Assembly: GCA_947488085.1 (NCBI GenBank)
Contig: CANKYI010000001.1
Location: 558,001-622,000, forward strand
DNA: 64,000 nt
Origin: an uncultured Erythrobacter sp.
GTDB lineage: Bacteria; Pseudomonadota; Alphaproteobacteria; Sphingomonadales; Sphingomonadaceae
Direction of reading: 5' to 3'
In this document: piece by piece, positions 27,053 through 37,096 of the stretch
Numbering within the stretch: position 1 is the stretch's first letter
Layout of the letters: every line of letters starts with the position of its first letter
Program-made: the position numbers and the translations under genes
Notes under the pieces: model-generated
What the model was told of the DNA's origin: nothing
What the model saw: only the letters and a program-made list of their open reading frames with translations
Database searches by the model: none

Positions 27053-28246
27053 GTGCCCATCCGTCCATCGGTGACGGCCTTGCCGCTATGGATGTCGACT
27101 GAAATGTCGATCACCATTCCATTGATTTACAGCGCAAATGTCGCGCCCGCATCCACTGCAACCAGCATGGCCGAGAAGGGTTCTGCAATTGGGGCGGCTG
27201 TCGGGTCAGACATATTGGTTGTCGCTTGTATAGCGCTGGGGCTGTTGGCGCTGTCCGCCTTTGCCAATGTCTGGGTTGCCCGGCGCGAGACGCGCAATGC
27301 CGCGCGGCTGGCTCGTTCGCGCGCGGCCGGCATGCACGATCTCTTGCGCACGATGCGCATGGCAGAAAGCATCGCGGGCATTGGCGTGTGGCAATATGAT
27401 CCCAAAACTGGGACGCAGCAGTGGTCCGACGGGTTAAAGCGTTTGTTCGGCATCGATCCGGAAGAGGAATTTGTCGAAGGTGATGCAGAAACTCTGTTGT
27501 TCGCGAATGATATCGATCTGATTGGTAAGGTGAAGGAACGCCGCGCCGAGACTGATCCCTATTCCCTGCAATTCGACATTTTCGGCTTTGACGCGGTGGC
27601 GCGCTCTATTTCGGTTCATGCGTGCAATTTGATGGATGCACAGGGCGATATTCACCGTGTCGTTGCGGTGGTGCGCGATGCAACCGAACAGGTGCAGCGG
27701 GAAAGAGAACTCAAATCCTCGCGCGAAGAGGCCATCCACGAAGCGCGAGAGGCCCGCATTTTGGCGGAGACGGATTCGCTGACAGGGCTGGCCAATCGCC
27801 GCCGAGTGATGGCGGAACTGGACCGGATGGTCATCGACGCGCGGGTAACATCAATGCCGCTGGTGTTGGTGATGTTCGACATTGATCGGTTTAAGCGGGT
27901 AAATGACACATACGGCCACCCAGCGGGCGATGAAGTCCTGCAACAAGTCGCTCGGCTCGCGCAAAGTCAGGCACGCGACAATGACTTGATCGGGCGTGTA
28001 GGCGGTGAGGAATTCGTCTGGATCATCCCCGGTGGCTCGGACACGATGGCTCGCATGATGAGTGAACGCCTGCGCCAGACTATCTCCAGTAGCAGCGGCG
28101 TGGGGGCAGTGCCCAACGTCACGATCAGCGTCGGCTACACCAGCATTCAAGCAGGCGATACGGCCCTGTCACTGTTCGCCCGTGCAGACACCGCGCTGTA
28201 TGATGCAAAGCATTCGGGCCGCAATCAGGTGCGCATGGCGGCCTGA
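27053..28246 (+). CDS. Membrane-linked PAS-GGDEF diguanylate cyclase
   Basis: The protein (up to 397 residues) has one N-terminal transmembrane helix (ILVVACIALGLLALSAFANV), a PAS-like domain (about 100-210), a short coiled-coil linker and a GGDEF domain with active GGEEF. An inhibitory site RDND lies five residues before GGEEF, so product inhibition by c-di-GMP is expected. The start is uncertain: GTG at 27053, ATG at 27092 or ATG at 27104 are all in frame before the helix and none has a strong ribosome site. Confidence 0.88.
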   Translation: MPIRPSVTALPLWMSTEMSITIPLIYSANVAPASTATSMAEKGSAIGAAVGSDILVVACIALGLLALSAFANVWVARRETRNAARLARSRAAGMHDLLRTMRMAESIAGIGVWQYDPKTGTQQWSDGLKRLFGIDPEEEFVEGDAETLLFANDIDLIGKVKERRAETDPYSLQFDIFGFDAVARSISVHACNLMDAQGDIHRVVAVVRDATEQVQRERELKSSREEAIHEAREARILAETDSLTGLANRRRVMAELDRMVIDARVTSMPLVLVMFDIDRFKRVNDTYGHPAGDEVLQQVARLAQSQARDNDLIGRVGGEEFVWIIPGGSDTMARMMSERLRQTISSSSGVGAVPNVTISVGYTSIQAGDTALSLFARADTALYDAKHSGRNQVRMAA

Positions 28247-28360
28247 CGCTTGCAAAAAAGTCGACGTTTAGTCGCGCATCATCTGCCTCACCTGCCTTTT
28301 CATTGTCATCCAACTGCGCCATGCCCTTTCGCGAATTGAGCTGACTATGGGAGCGGCAAC

Positions 28361-29617
28361 TTGCCTCAGCGCGACTTGCAGGAACTATCTGACACGCAAG
28401 AAGGCCTACCGGAGCAATTTGCGCGCACGCGGGCCCTGATGGAGGCTTTGGTCGAGCCGCTTTCCGATGCGGACGCGACAATCCAGTCAATGGAGGATGC
28501 GAGCCCCGCCAAATGGCACTTGGCGCATACGACGTGGTTTTGGGAAACATTCCTACTGCGCGAATATGCGGCGGATTATCGGCTGTATGATGAAAGCTGG
28601 CCGTTCCTGTTCAACTCTTATTACGAGGCAGAAGGCGCGCGGATTGGGCGCTTTGAGCGTGGGATGCTGTCGCGGCCAACGCTTGACGAAGTGCGCGAAT
28701 GGCGCAGCGTAGTGGACGCGGCGATGGCGCCGTTATTGGGCAGGGCAGAGTTATCTGACCTGATCGCGCTGGGCATTGCGCATGAGCAACAGCATATCGA
28801 ATTGCTGCTGACCGATATCAAACACGCTCTGTTCCAGAACCCGCTTGGCCCAGCGATGTGGGAGAGTGCTCCTGCAAAGGTGCGGGAGGCGAGCGCCATG
28901 GGCTGGCACTCGCATCCCGGCGGTGTTGCATTGGTGGGCAATGATGGCGCGGGCTTTGCCTTCGATAATGAAGGGCCAAGCCACCGTGTTTTGCTTGAGC
29001 CATTTGCGCTCGCAGACCGGCTTGTGACTAATCGCGAATGGGCGGAATTTATCGCCGATGGGGGCTACCGCACTCCGTCCTTGTGGCTCGCCGATGGGCT
29101 GGGCTGGGTGCGCGAACATGGCATTGATGCACCGCTCTATTGGCGGGATGATGAGCAGTTCACCCATGCTGGTTGGCAACCGCGTGACCCGAACGCGCCG
29201 GTCACGCACATCTCCTATTACGAAGCGGATGCCTATGCGACTTGGGCCGATGCGCGTCTGCCAACCGAGTTCGAATGGGAGGCGATTGCGCGCGGTCAGG
29301 AGGGCGCCGAACCTGCGCATGATCCATCAGCTGGCAGACAACTCAACCACCCTTGCGACCCTATGCCAAGCGGCGGCGGCGACTTGTTTGGCGATTGCTG
29401 GCAATTCACCCGCTCCGCCTATCTGCCATACCCCCGCTTCGCCCCGGCAACAGGCGCAGTCGGCGAATATAATGGCAAATTTATGAGCGGTCAGTTCGTG
29501 CTCAAAGGCGCAAGCTGTGCGACTGTGCGCGGCCATTCGCGCGCTTCCTATCGCAACTTCTTCTACCCGAATCAGCGTTGGCAGTTCACCGGACTGCGGC
29601 TCGCTAAGGACGTATAA
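28361..29617 (+). CDS. egtB: Ergothioneine biosynthesis protein EgtB
   Basis: This 418-residue iron enzyme joins hercynine and a thiol donor (cysteine or gamma-glutamylcysteine) with oxygen to form the sulfoxide. It has the DinB-like N-terminus with KWHLAHTTWFWE and HEQQHIELLLTD supplying His ligands, and a C-terminal FGE-sulfatase domain ending YRNFFYPNQRWQFTGLRLA. It begins with TTG at 28361; the only nearby ATGs are out of frame. It sits one base before egtD. Confidence 0.94.
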   Translation: MPQRDLQELSDTQEGLPEQFARTRALMEALVEPLSDADATIQSMEDASPAKWHLAHTTWFWETFLLREYAADYRLYDESWPFLFNSYYEAEGARIGRFERGMLSRPTLDEVREWRSVVDAAMAPLLGRAELSDLIALGIAHEQQHIELLLTDIKHALFQNPLGPAMWESAPAKVREASAMGWHSHPGGVALVGNDGAGFAFDNEGPSHRVLLEPFALADRLVTNREWAEFIADGGYRTPSLWLADGLGWVREHGIDAPLYWRDDEQFTHAGWQPRDPNAPVTHISYYEADAYATWADARLPTEFEWEAIARGQEGAEPAHDPSAGRQLNHPCDPMPSGGGDLFGDCWQFTRSAYLPYPRFAPATGAVGEYNGKFMSGQFVLKGASCATVRGHSRASYRNFFYPNQRWQFTGLRLAKDV

Positions 29618-29618
29618 A

Positions 29619-30605
29619 ATGAGCACCGAAAAAGGTCTTAAACTGGTTGATCGCGATGAGAGCGGGGTCGACACCGCCTTTCGCGCAGACGTTCTGGCGG
29701 GTCTGGCGCAGGAGCAAAAGGCAGTCCCTGCGCGCTGGCTCTATGACGATGCCGGATCGCAGCTATTTGAGGACATCACGCAGCTGCCCGAATATTATCC
29801 CACCCGCGCCGAAACTCAGATTTTGCGCGACCAAGGCGAGAGCTTTGCTGATATGATTGGGGAAGGGCGCGCGGTGGCTGAATTCGGGTCTGGCTCCTCA
29901 GTAAAAACGCCCTTGTTGCTGTCTGCGATTGCGCCTGCTGCCTATGTGCCGCTCGATATTTCAGGCGATTTCCTGCGCGCTGCGGCGGCTGATTTGGCTG
30001 AGAAGTTTCCGGGTCTGCCGGTTTATCCGGTTGAAGCGGATTTCATGCGTCAGGTCGCATTGCCCAGCGATGTGACTGACATGCCAAAGCTTGGCTTTTT
30101 CCCCGGCTCCACCATCGGCAATATGATCGCGCGCACCGCGGTTGATTTGCTCAGGAACATGCGAGAGACTTTGGGCATTGGCGCGCAATTGTTGATCGGC
30201 ATGGATCTGATCAAGGATGAGCGCCAATTGATCGCGGCCTATGATGACGACGCCGGGGTAACGGCCCAGTTCAACACCAATCTGGTGCGCCGTATCAACC
30301 GTGAACTGGACGGCGATATGCCCGTCGATGCTCTGGTGCATGAGGCACGGTGGAACGATGACAATGCGCGTGTTGAAATGCATCTGGTGGCGACGAAAGA
30401 CATGCGCTTCACGGTCGATGGGCGCGCTTTTGCGATGACGAAAGGTGAGAGCATTCACACCGAAAACAGCCACAAATTTAACCGCCGCACATCGAACATG
30501 CTGTTGCTTGCTGGAGGGTGGGAGCCGCAGGCGCGCTGGCTCGATAAAGAGGAGCGGTTTTCGCTGATCTTGGCAGAGGCGCGGCCACCGCGTTCGGCCC
30601 CTTAG
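29619..30605 (+). CDS. egtD: L-histidine N-alpha-methyltransferase EgtD
   Basis: This 328-residue SAM enzyme trimethylates histidine to hercynine, the substrate of EgtB. It has ARWLYDDAGSQLFEDITQLP at the N-terminus, the SAM-binding EFGSGSSVKTPLLLSAI, and LGFFPGSTIGNM. The ATG at 29619 is one base past the egtB stop, so the two are cotranscribed. No egtA, egtC or egtE is next to them; the C-S lyase must be elsewhere or be another PLP enzyme. Confidence 0.95.
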   Translation: MSTEKGLKLVDRDESGVDTAFRADVLAGLAQEQKAVPARWLYDDAGSQLFEDITQLPEYYPTRAETQILRDQGESFADMIGEGRAVAEFGSGSSVKTPLLLSAIAPAAYVPLDISGDFLRAAAADLAEKFPGLPVYPVEADFMRQVALPSDVTDMPKLGFFPGSTIGNMIARTAVDLLRNMRETLGIGAQLLIGMDLIKDERQLIAAYDDDAGVTAQFNTNLVRRINRELDGDMPVDALVHEARWNDDNARVEMHLVATKDMRFTVDGRAFAMTKGESIHTENSHKFNRRTSNMLLLAGGWEPQARWLDKEERFSLILAEARPPRSAP

Positions 30606-30637
30606 AAACCTGAGGCGAACTCACGCGTTGGGCGCAT

Positions 30638-31600
30638 ATGAACGACACACATAGCGACATTTTGATCATCGGCGCAGGGATGGCGGGGCTAACTTGCGCA
30701 GGCGCTTTGGCAAAGGCGGGCCATAGCGTTCGCGTGCTCGATAAGGGGCGCGGGCCGGGCGGTCGGATGGCTGCGAGACGCGCGGAAATTGCTGGAGAGA
30801 GGGTCTCTTTTGACCACGGCGCGCAATTCTTCACCGCGCGCGATCCCGACTTTCGCAAGGCGGTTTTGGAGTGGCAGGAGCAAGGCGCTGCTGAGCACTG
30901 GCCCGCAGCTGGCGAGGATGCATGGGTGGGTACGCCGGGAATGAACGGTCCAATCCGTGCGATGGCCGATGCGCTGAACGTGGAATGGAGCACGCGGGCG
31001 CTGACGCTTTCATGGACCGATGAACGCTGGCACGCGGATGCAGGTGAGGTGACCTTCACCGCCGATACTGTGGTGATCGCGGTGCCTGCGGAACAAGCGA
31101 GCGAGCTGCTTGCGCCAGTTGCGCCCAACCTTGCAGCGATCCCCGCCGCGGTTCGCTCGGAGCCGTGCTGGGCGGTGATGGCTGCTTTTGCCGAGCCGCT
31201 GAACATTTCAACCGACGCTTTACGAAACCCTGAAGCGGCGATTTCATGGGCGGCGCGCAATTCGGCGAAACCTGAACGCGTCGGGGACGAATGCTGGGTC
31301 CTGCACGCCTCACCAAAGCGCAGCCGCGAAATCATCGATATGGACAAGGATGAGGCTGCGGCGGTTTTGCTCGCCGATTTCTTTGCGCAAACAGGGTGCG
31401 AGCCTGCCGACGCTATCCATCTGATCGCGCATCGCTGGCTTTACGCTATGCCTCCTGCGACCGAGGGGGATGCGGCGCGGTTTGACGCAGAGGCGCGAAT
31501 CGGAATTGCGGGCGATTATCTGCACTCACCGCGTGTCGAAGGGGCTTGGCTGTCGGGCAAAGCACTGGCCGATGCGGTTTTGGGCGCGCCTAAGACCTAA
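30638..31600 (+). CDS. FAD-dependent amine oxidase-like (renalase-like) oxidoreductase
   Basis: This 320-residue flavoprotein starts with the dinucleotide-binding IIGAGMAGLTCAGALAKAGH and VLDKGRGPGGRMAARR, a match to the bacterial renalase-like NAD(P)/FAD family. The C-terminal GIAGDYLHSPRVEGAWLSG is the second FAD-binding segment. It follows egtD by 32 bp and is followed with no gap by a DUF5522 gene. A role in the ergothioneine locus is possible but unproven. Confidence 0.85.
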   Translation: MNDTHSDILIIGAGMAGLTCAGALAKAGHSVRVLDKGRGPGGRMAARRAEIAGERVSFDHGAQFFTARDPDFRKAVLEWQEQGAAEHWPAAGEDAWVGTPGMNGPIRAMADALNVEWSTRALTLSWTDERWHADAGEVTFTADTVVIAVPAEQASELLAPVAPNLAAIPAAVRSEPCWAVMAAFAEPLNISTDALRNPEAAISWAARNSAKPERVGDECWVLHASPKRSREIIDMDKDEAAAVLLADFFAQTGCEPADAIHLIAHRWLYAMPPATEGDAARFDAEARIGIAGDYLHSPRVEGAWLSGKALADAVLGAPKT

Positions 31601-31792
<192 letters not shown>

Positions 31793-31853
31793 GGGCTAGT
31801 GGACGCCGCGCGCTTCCCCGCCCAATCTCCCGCAGAAATTAGGGAGAGACCAC

Positions 31854-32618
31854 ATGCAAGAGCTGTTCGACCTGTCGGGCCAAACCGCTGTCATCACCGG
31901 AGCCGGTCGCGGCATTGGCGAGGGGATCGCACATCTGCTGGCCGAAGCGGGCGCAAATGTCGTGTGCGCGGCGCGCTCCTCCGATCAAATTGAGCGCGTG
32001 GCAGGCGACATCAATGCCAGCAATTCGTCAGGCCGTGCAGTCGCACAGGCAACGGACGTGTCGAGCGCCGAGGACATGGACGCGCTGGCTCAGCGGGCGG
32101 TGGATGAGTTCGGGCGGCTCGATATCTGGATCAACAATGCGGGCGGCTCGCTTGTCTCTGCGCCAATCACGGAGCTGGACCCGGCGGAGTGGGACAAGAC
32201 GCTCGCGGTGAACCTCTCATCGGTGTTCTATGGTGTGCGCGCGGCGGCGCGGCATATGAAGGACGGCGGCAGCATCGTGAACACATCCAGCATGGCAGGC
32301 CGCGATCCCTTTCCCGGCAGCGGCCATTACAGCGCGGCGAAAGCTGGCGTGAACATGCTGACTAAGACGTTGGCGCTGGAGCTGGGCCCGCAAAAAATTC
32401 GCGTGAATGCGATCCTTCCCGGCTTCGTGCCGACTGACACCGTGAAAAAAGCGCTCAATATGAAGGATGAGGATTTTGGTCCGCTGTTGGAGCAGCTGAA
32501 CCTGCCCGCCGGCCGCCTAGGCACACCGCGCGATATTGCAGCGTGCGTGCTGTATCTGGTGGGCAATTCTGGTGAGTGGGTCACAGGGCAAAACCTGTGC
32601 GTCGCGGGGACTGTCTGA
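31854..32618 (+). CDS. Short-chain dehydrogenase/reductase (SDR)
   Basis: This 254-residue classical SDR has TGAGRGIGEG at about residue 14, NNAGG, and a catalytic Ser-Tyr-Lys set (NTSSMAG and YSAAK). It ends with LVGNSGEWVTGQNLCVAGT, typical of FabG-like and 7-alpha-hydroxysteroid dehydrogenase-like members. It has a good ribosome site (AGGGAGA). The substrate is unknown. Confidence 0.9.
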   Translation: MQELFDLSGQTAVITGAGRGIGEGIAHLLAEAGANVVCAARSSDQIERVAGDINASNSSGRAVAQATDVSSAEDMDALAQRAVDEFGRLDIWINNAGGSLVSAPITELDPAEWDKTLAVNLSSVFYGVRAAARHMKDGGSIVNTSSMAGRDPFPGSGHYSAAKAGVNMLTKTLALELGPQKIRVNAILPGFVPTDTVKKALNMKDEDFGPLLEQLNLPAGRLGTPRDIAACVLYLVGNSGEWVTGQNLCVAGTV

Positions 32619-32625
32619 AAATTCC

Positions 32626-32700
32626 TGGCTGGGGCGGCAGGGATCGAACCTGCGAATGCCGCTACCAAAAAGCGGTGCCTTACCACTTGGCGACGCCCCA
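32626..32700 (-). tRNA. tRNA-Gln (anticodon UUG)
   Basis: Read on the minus strand, the gene runs from TGGGGCG at 32700 to the pairing CGCCCCA, discriminator G and an encoded CCA (32626-32628). The anticodon arm CCGCT-TTTTGGT-AGCGG gives anticodon TTG. The D stem (GCC/GGC) and T arm GCAGG-TTCGATC-CCTGC are intact. It follows the SDR stop by 7 bp on the opposite strand. Confidence 0.96.
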
Positions 32701-32787
32701 GCAGGAGAGCGCGATATAACGGCTTAATCGCGGATGTGAAGAGGCGGATGCGCAAAATGTGGTACGCGCCCGCCCAGCGCGCAATTC

Positions 32788-33654
32788 TTAGAAGGTAAAG
32801 TCGAGGTTTTTGCCTTCAAAATCTGCCGCAGAATGGCGTGTTGGCACCTGCTGATCCTCATCGCCCCACACTTTGTTCACGAGTCGTCCGCGCTGTACAC
32901 CGGGACGCTGGGCAATCTCACGCGCCCACCGAGCAACATTGGCGTATTCGTCAATCGACAGGAAGGTTTTCGCTTCATTGTAGATCGTGCCTGCGACAAA
33001 CGGCGCGAGCCATGGGAAATTCGCCATGTCCGCAATCGTGTATTCGTCGCCTGCCAAAAAGCGCGTTTTGCCAAGCTGCTTGTCAGCGACATCGAAAATA
33101 CGTTTCGCTTCCATTGCATAGCGGTTGATCGGGTACTCATATTTCTCAGGCGCATAGGCGTAGAAATGGCCAAAGCCGCCGCCGATAAATGGTCCGGTGC
33201 CAACCTGCCAGAAAACCCAGCTGAGCACTTCTGCGCGTGCTGCGGGATCGGTGGGTAGGAATGCGCCGAATTTCTCGGCCAAGTGCACAAGGATCGCGCC
33301 AGATTCGAAGACGCGAAACTCGCTGTCGCCGCTTGCATCAATCAGAGCGGGAATCTTTGAGTTCGGATTGATCCCGACAAAGCCGCTGGTGAATTGCTGA
33401 CCATCGCCAATATTGACTGTGTAGGCGTCGTATTCTGCGCCTGTATGGCCCAGCTCCAACAGCTCCTCCAACATCACCGTAACCTTCACACCATTGGGCG
33501 TGGCAAGCGAGTGCAGTTGGAAGGGATTGTCACCGCGCGGCAGGTCTTTGTCCTCACGCGTGCCAGAGGTCGGGCGGTTGATACTTGCAAAGCGGCCACC
33601 GCTTTCCGTGTCAGTGCTCCAAACGGCGGGCGGGGTGTAAGTGGGATCGGCCAT
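32788..33654 (-). CDS. yghU: YghU-type glutathione S-transferase
   Basis: This 288-residue protein has the long N-terminal extension of the YghU/YfcG class, then PFQLHSLATPNGVKVTVMLEEL and a C-terminal helical domain with GTGPFIGGGFGHFYAYAPEKYEYP, a close match to that class. Members have disulfide reductase activity on glutathione disulfide. The ATG at 33654 fits the YghU N-terminus (MADPTYTPPAVW). It is divergent from nadE across 186 bp. Confidence 0.9.
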   Translation of the reverse strand: MADPTYTPPAVWSTDTESGGRFASINRPTSGTREDKDLPRGDNPFQLHSLATPNGVKVTVMLEELLELGHTGAEYDAYTVNIGDGQQFTSGFVGINPNSKIPALIDASGDSEFRVFESGAILVHLAEKFGAFLPTDPAARAEVLSWVFWQVGTGPFIGGGFGHFYAYAPEKYEYPINRYAMEAKRIFDVADKQLGKTRFLAGDEYTIADMANFPWLAPFVAGTIYNEAKTFLSIDEYANVARWAREIAQRPGVQRGRLVNKVWGDEDQQVPTRHSAADFEGKNLDFTF

Positions 33655-33840
33655 ATTCTGTGCTCCATTGCTGGGGAGATGATGTTTGACGAGAGAATTG
33701 GCCCCTTCATCGCTCAAGCGCAATGGCAAGCGCGCAAGCTTTCGCTGTCAGACACAAAAGACATCCTATGTCGCGCGACTAGGAAGCGCGGTTTTTTCCC
33801 GCTAGAGCGTGGCGCGAGCAACAGCGGGAGCCTTTCGCGG

Positions 33841-35910
33841 ATGAGCGACACTTCACATCCCTTTTACGACATGCATGCCCATGGTTTTGTCCGGGTGGCG
33901 ACCGCGACCCCGTGTCACCGCACCGCCGATGTCGCCTTTAACACGCGCGGCATACTGTCAGAGGCGCAGAAGGGGCATGATCAAAATGTTGACCTGATCG
34001 TCTATCCAGAGCTGTGCGTGTCATCCTATGCGATTGATGACCTGCATTTGCAGAATGCGATGCTGGATGCGAGCGAGGCCGCGATTGGTGAGATTGTCGC
34101 CGCCAGCGCCGATCTGACGCCGGTTCTGGTGATCGGCGCACCTCTGCGTCGCAATGCAAAGCTCTACAATTGCGCGATTGTGATTGCGCGCGGCGAATTG
34201 CTGGGTGTGATCCCGAAGAGTTATCTGCCCAATTACCGCGAGTTTTATGAAAAGCGGCACTTTGCCCATGGCCGCAATTGTCAGGATTTATGGATCGGGG
34301 TGAATGGTGAAGAGGTTCCGTTCGGCACTGACCTCGTATTCTCCGCCTCAAACCTGCCCGGTTTTACATTCGGTGTGGAGATCTGCGAGGATTTCTGGGC
34401 ACCCAATCCGCCGGGCACTTTGGCCGCGCTCGCGGGTGCGTTGATCCTGTGCAACCTGTCTGCATCGCCCATCACAATCGGGCGCGCGGATGATCGCCAT
34501 TTGCATTGCCGCTCCAGTTCATCACGCTCCATCTGCGCCTATGTCTATTCCGCCAGCGGGCATGGGGAGAGCACCACCGACCTAGCATGGGACGGGCAGG
34601 GCGTAATTTACGAGACGGGCGGATTGCTCGCGGAAAGCACGCGCTTCGACCTCGACCCCGAATTGTGCGTGGTCGATATCGACACGGATAAGATCGCAGG
34701 CGAACGCATGCGCAATCAGACATTCGCTGACGCCGCCGAAGCGCATGACCGGCCCGAGGATACGTTCCGCCGGATCGTGTTCGACCACGCCGTAGAGGGC
34801 GATATCGGCCTGATCCGTCCGGTGCGCCGTTTCCCATTCGTGCCGAACAATCAAAAGACGCTGAATGAGGATTGCTACGAGGCGTTCAACATTCAGGTCG
34901 ATGCTCTGATGCGCCGGATTACCGCGACGCATGCGAAATCGCTGATTATCGGCATTTCAGGCGGGCTGGACAGCACGCACGCTCTGATCGTGGCAAGCAA
35001 GGCCTGCGACCGGTTGGGAATGCCGCGCACCGCCATTCGCGGTTACACGATGCCCGGCTTTGGCACCTCGGATGATACCAAGTCCAATGCGTGGCAATTG
35101 ATGGAGGCGTTCGGCATCACCGCCGAGGAAATCGACATCAAACCCGCCGCATCACGCATGTTGGAGGATATGGGGCATCCCTTTTCCAAAGGTGAGCCGG
35201 TCTATGATGTGACCTTTGAAAATGTCCAAGCGGGCCTGCGTACAGATTATCTGTTCCGTCTGGCGGGACAGCACTCGGGCTTTGTCGTGGGCACGGGCGA
35301 CCTGTCCGAGTTGGCACTGGGCTGGTGCACCTACGGCGTGGGCGATCATATGAGCCATTACGGCGTCAATTCTGGCGTGCCCAAGACGTTGATCCGGTAC
35401 CTCATCCGCTGGACCGTCGAGACTGAACAATTCAGCGCGGTTTGCGGTAAGATCCTGATGGCGGTCTATGACACGGTGATCTCGCCAGAGCTGGTCCCCG
35501 CAGGGGAAGACGGCGCGATCCAGAACACTGAGGAGAAGGTCGGACCGTATGAGTTGAACGATTTTTTCCTCCACCACACAATCCGATATGGTCAGCGTCC
35601 GGGTAAAATCGCCTTCCTCGCATGGCATGCATGGCGCGATGCGGCGGCGGGTGATTGGCCCGCCGGTTTTCCCGAAGCGCGCAAGAACCAATATGACCTT
35701 ACAGAGGTGGCAGGGTGGCTGGAGATGTTCCTCAAGCGCTTCTTCGGCTTCTCGCAATTCAAACGCAGCGCTTTGCCCAATGGTCCCAAGGTCAGCTCGC
35801 AAGGCGCCTTGTCACCGCGCGGTGATTGGCGTGCGCCCTCTGATGCGGCGGCGGATGTGTGGGTTGAGCAGCTGAGTGAAGCTTTGCCGGATGGCACATT
35901 GTCTAAATAG
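33841..35910 (+). CDS. nadE: Glutamine-dependent NAD+ synthetase
   Basis: This 689-residue enzyme amidates deamido-NAD using glutamine. The N-terminal nitrilase-like domain (about residues 15-290) has Glu in [10 protein letters not shown], Lys in [18 protein letters not shown] and the catalytic Cys in [15 protein letters not shown]. The C-terminal synthetase domain has the PP-loop [12 protein letters not shown] near residue 380. The ATG at 33841 starts the conserved [13 protein letters not shown] region; the longer frame from 33394 crosses the GST gene. Confidence 0.95.
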   Translation: MSDTSHPFYDMHAHGFVRVATATPCHRTADVAFNTRGILSEAQKGHDQNVDLIVYPELCVSSYAIDDLHLQNAMLDASEAAIGEIVAASADLTPVLVIGAPLRRNAKLYNCAIVIARGELLGVIPKSYLPNYREFYEKRHFAHGRNCQDLWIGVNGEEVPFGTDLVFSASNLPGFTFGVEICEDFWAPNPPGTLAALAGALILCNLSASPITIGRADDRHLHCRSSSSRSICAYVYSASGHGESTTDLAWDGQGVIYETGGLLAESTRFDLDPELCVVDIDTDKIAGERMRNQTFADAAEAHDRPEDTFRRIVFDHAVEGDIGLIRPVRRFPFVPNNQKTLNEDCYEAFNIQVDALMRRITATHAKSLIIGISGGLDSTHALIVASKACDRLGMPRTAIRGYTMPGFGTSDDTKSNAWQLMEAFGITAEEIDIKPAASRMLEDMGHPFSKGEPVYDVTFENVQAGLRTDYLFRLAGQHSGFVVGTGDLSELALGWCTYGVGDHMSHYGVNSGVPKTLIRYLIRWTVETEQFSAVCGKILMAVYDTVISPELVPAGEDGAIQNTEEKVGPYELNDFFLHHTIRYGQRPGKIAFLAWHAWRDAAAGDWPAGFPEARKNQYDLTEVAGWLEMFLKRFFGFSQFKRSALPNGPKVSSQGALSPRGDWRAPSDAAADVWVEQLSEALPDGTLSK

Positions 35911-35915
35911 CAGAA

Positions 35916-35945
35916 GGCCGGAGCGTTCGCTTGAACACTCCGGCC
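35916..35945. terminator. Bidirectional hairpin between nadE and doxX
   Basis: An eight-base GGCCGGAG / CTCCGGCC stem is extended after one mismatch by GTTC / GAAC around a four-base loop. It lies between two convergent stop codons (35910 and 35966). The T-run is weak on both strands. Confidence 0.65.
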
Positions 35946-35965
35946 AATTTGTGAGCCAATTGGGC

Positions 35966-36394
35966 TTATTTCCGGTCGATTGAATAACGGCCCGGCCCAA
36001 AGGCGGCGACTGCGAACATTCCGCCAGCAATGGCCAGATTTTTGAGGAACAGTGTCAGCTCAGTCTGAACCGAAAAGTCATTGTGGAAGATGACTGCGGT
36101 CATCACTGTAAACACACCGAGTGCGGCTGCTGCCAAGCGTGCTTTGAAGCCCACGGCCAACATCAGTCCGCCGACCAGTTCAATCGCTACGGTCCCGAAA
36201 TAAACCAATTCGGGAAATGGCAGGCCGACCGACGCGATATAGCCAACCGTCCCCTCCATCCCGGTAGCTTTGTTGATACCGGCCAAGATGAAGAGCGTCG
36301 CGAGCAGAAGGCGTCCAACAAGCGCCAAGGCATTTTGTGATGCGTTTGGTGCGGCATTCGAAAGGGATGCAGTATCCTGAGTAAGAGTGTTCAT
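35966..36394 (-). CDS. DoxX family membrane protein
   Basis: This 142-residue protein has four transmembrane helices. It includes GRLLLATLFILAGINKATG and PFPELVYFGTVAIELVGGLMLAVG, the DoxX family pattern. These proteins are linked to redox stress and quinone or thiol chemistry. The ATG at 36394 follows GAGGAG at good spacing. It is last in the pirin-azoR-doxX run. Confidence 0.9.
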   Translation of the reverse strand: MNTLTQDTASLSNAAPNASQNALALVGRLLLATLFILAGINKATGMEGTVGYIASVGLPFPELVYFGTVAIELVGGLMLAVGFKARLAAAALGVFTVMTAVIFHNDFSVQTELTLFLKNLAIAGGMFAVAAFGPGRYSIDRK

Positions 36395-36433
36395 CGGATT
36401 TCTCCTCAAAAATAGGTTTGGCCAGCGTGGTGA

Positions 36434-37027
36434 TTACGCGGCGATTGCTTTTGCCTTAGCATGCGCAGCGGCGATCTTTGCTTCGCCATCTGCGCCCATG
36501 ATCCCGTCGGCGGCGATCACTTCAACATCATTGATACCGATAAAGCCGAGGAAGAAGGTCAGCCAGCTCGACATGAAATCCATGTCCGACCCAACTGGCG
36601 TGCCGCCCGACGCGACGGTGATGTATGCCTTTTTGCCCTCCAACAAGCCGACCGGACCGTTTGGCGAGTATTGGAATGTTGTCCCTGCGCGGGCAACCAG
36701 GTCTGCCCATGCTTTGAGCGATGCAGGGACGCCGAAATTGTAGATGGGTGAGCTGATGACGATTGTATCTGCCGCGGTCAGCTCTGCGATCAAAGTGTCG
36801 GCAATCGCGGCGAGTTCGGCCTGCTCAGCGGTGCGTTCTGATGCTGGTGTGAGGTTAGCTGCAAAGCGGTCCTCACTCACGAAAGGCAGATCATTCGCGC
36901 TGAGATCGCGATTGGTCACCGATCCTTGCGATTTGGCGGTTAGCGCTTCGACAAGGGTGTTGCCAATGGCGGTTGAAACGCTGTCATCGTTACGGATGCT
37001 GGCGGTGATGTGAAGAATATTGGACAT
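36434..37027 (-). CDS. azoR: FMN-dependent NADH-azoreductase
   Basis: This 197-residue flavodoxin-fold protein has the SxR start (NILHITASIRNDDSVS), the FMN-contacting SPIYNFGVPASLKAW and the glycine-rich VASGGTPVG. AzoR reduces quinones and azo compounds by two electrons. It starts 15 bp from a strong hairpin that separates it from pirin, and is followed by doxX. Confidence 0.92.
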   Translation of the reverse strand: MSNILHITASIRNDDSVSTAIGNTLVEALTAKSQGSVTNRDLSANDLPFVSEDRFAANLTPASERTAEQAELAAIADTLIAELTAADTIVISSPIYNFGVPASLKAWADLVARAGTTFQYSPNGPVGLLEGKKAYITVASGGTPVGSDMDFMSSWLTFFLGFIGINDVEVIAADGIMGADGEAKIAAAHAKAKAIAA

Positions 37028-37041
37028 GAGAGTTCTCCTAG

Positions 37042-37089
37042 AAAAAAGTGCGGGGTCGACCGTGGGGGATAGGCAGTACGGTCGACCCC
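37042..37089 (-). terminator. Strong hairpin with T-run between pirin and azoR
   Basis: A twelve-base perfect stem (GGGGTCGACCGT / ACGGTCGACCCC, 37052-37063 and 37078-37089) is followed on the minus strand by GCAC and six T. It starts 8 bp after the pirin stop and ends just before the azoR ribosome site, so it should reduce or regulate azoR read-through. Confidence 0.85.
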
Positions 37090-37096
37090 TGGGGGA

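Noticed and set aside
30478..31347. A 289-codon minus-strand frame opposite egtD and the FAD oxidoreductase
   Set aside because: The Ser/Ala/Pro-rich translation shows no family and both forward genes are clear.
33394..33840. N-terminal extension of the NAD synthetase frame
   Set aside because: It lies opposite the YghU GST N-terminus, and the conserved NadE start begins at the ATG at 33841.
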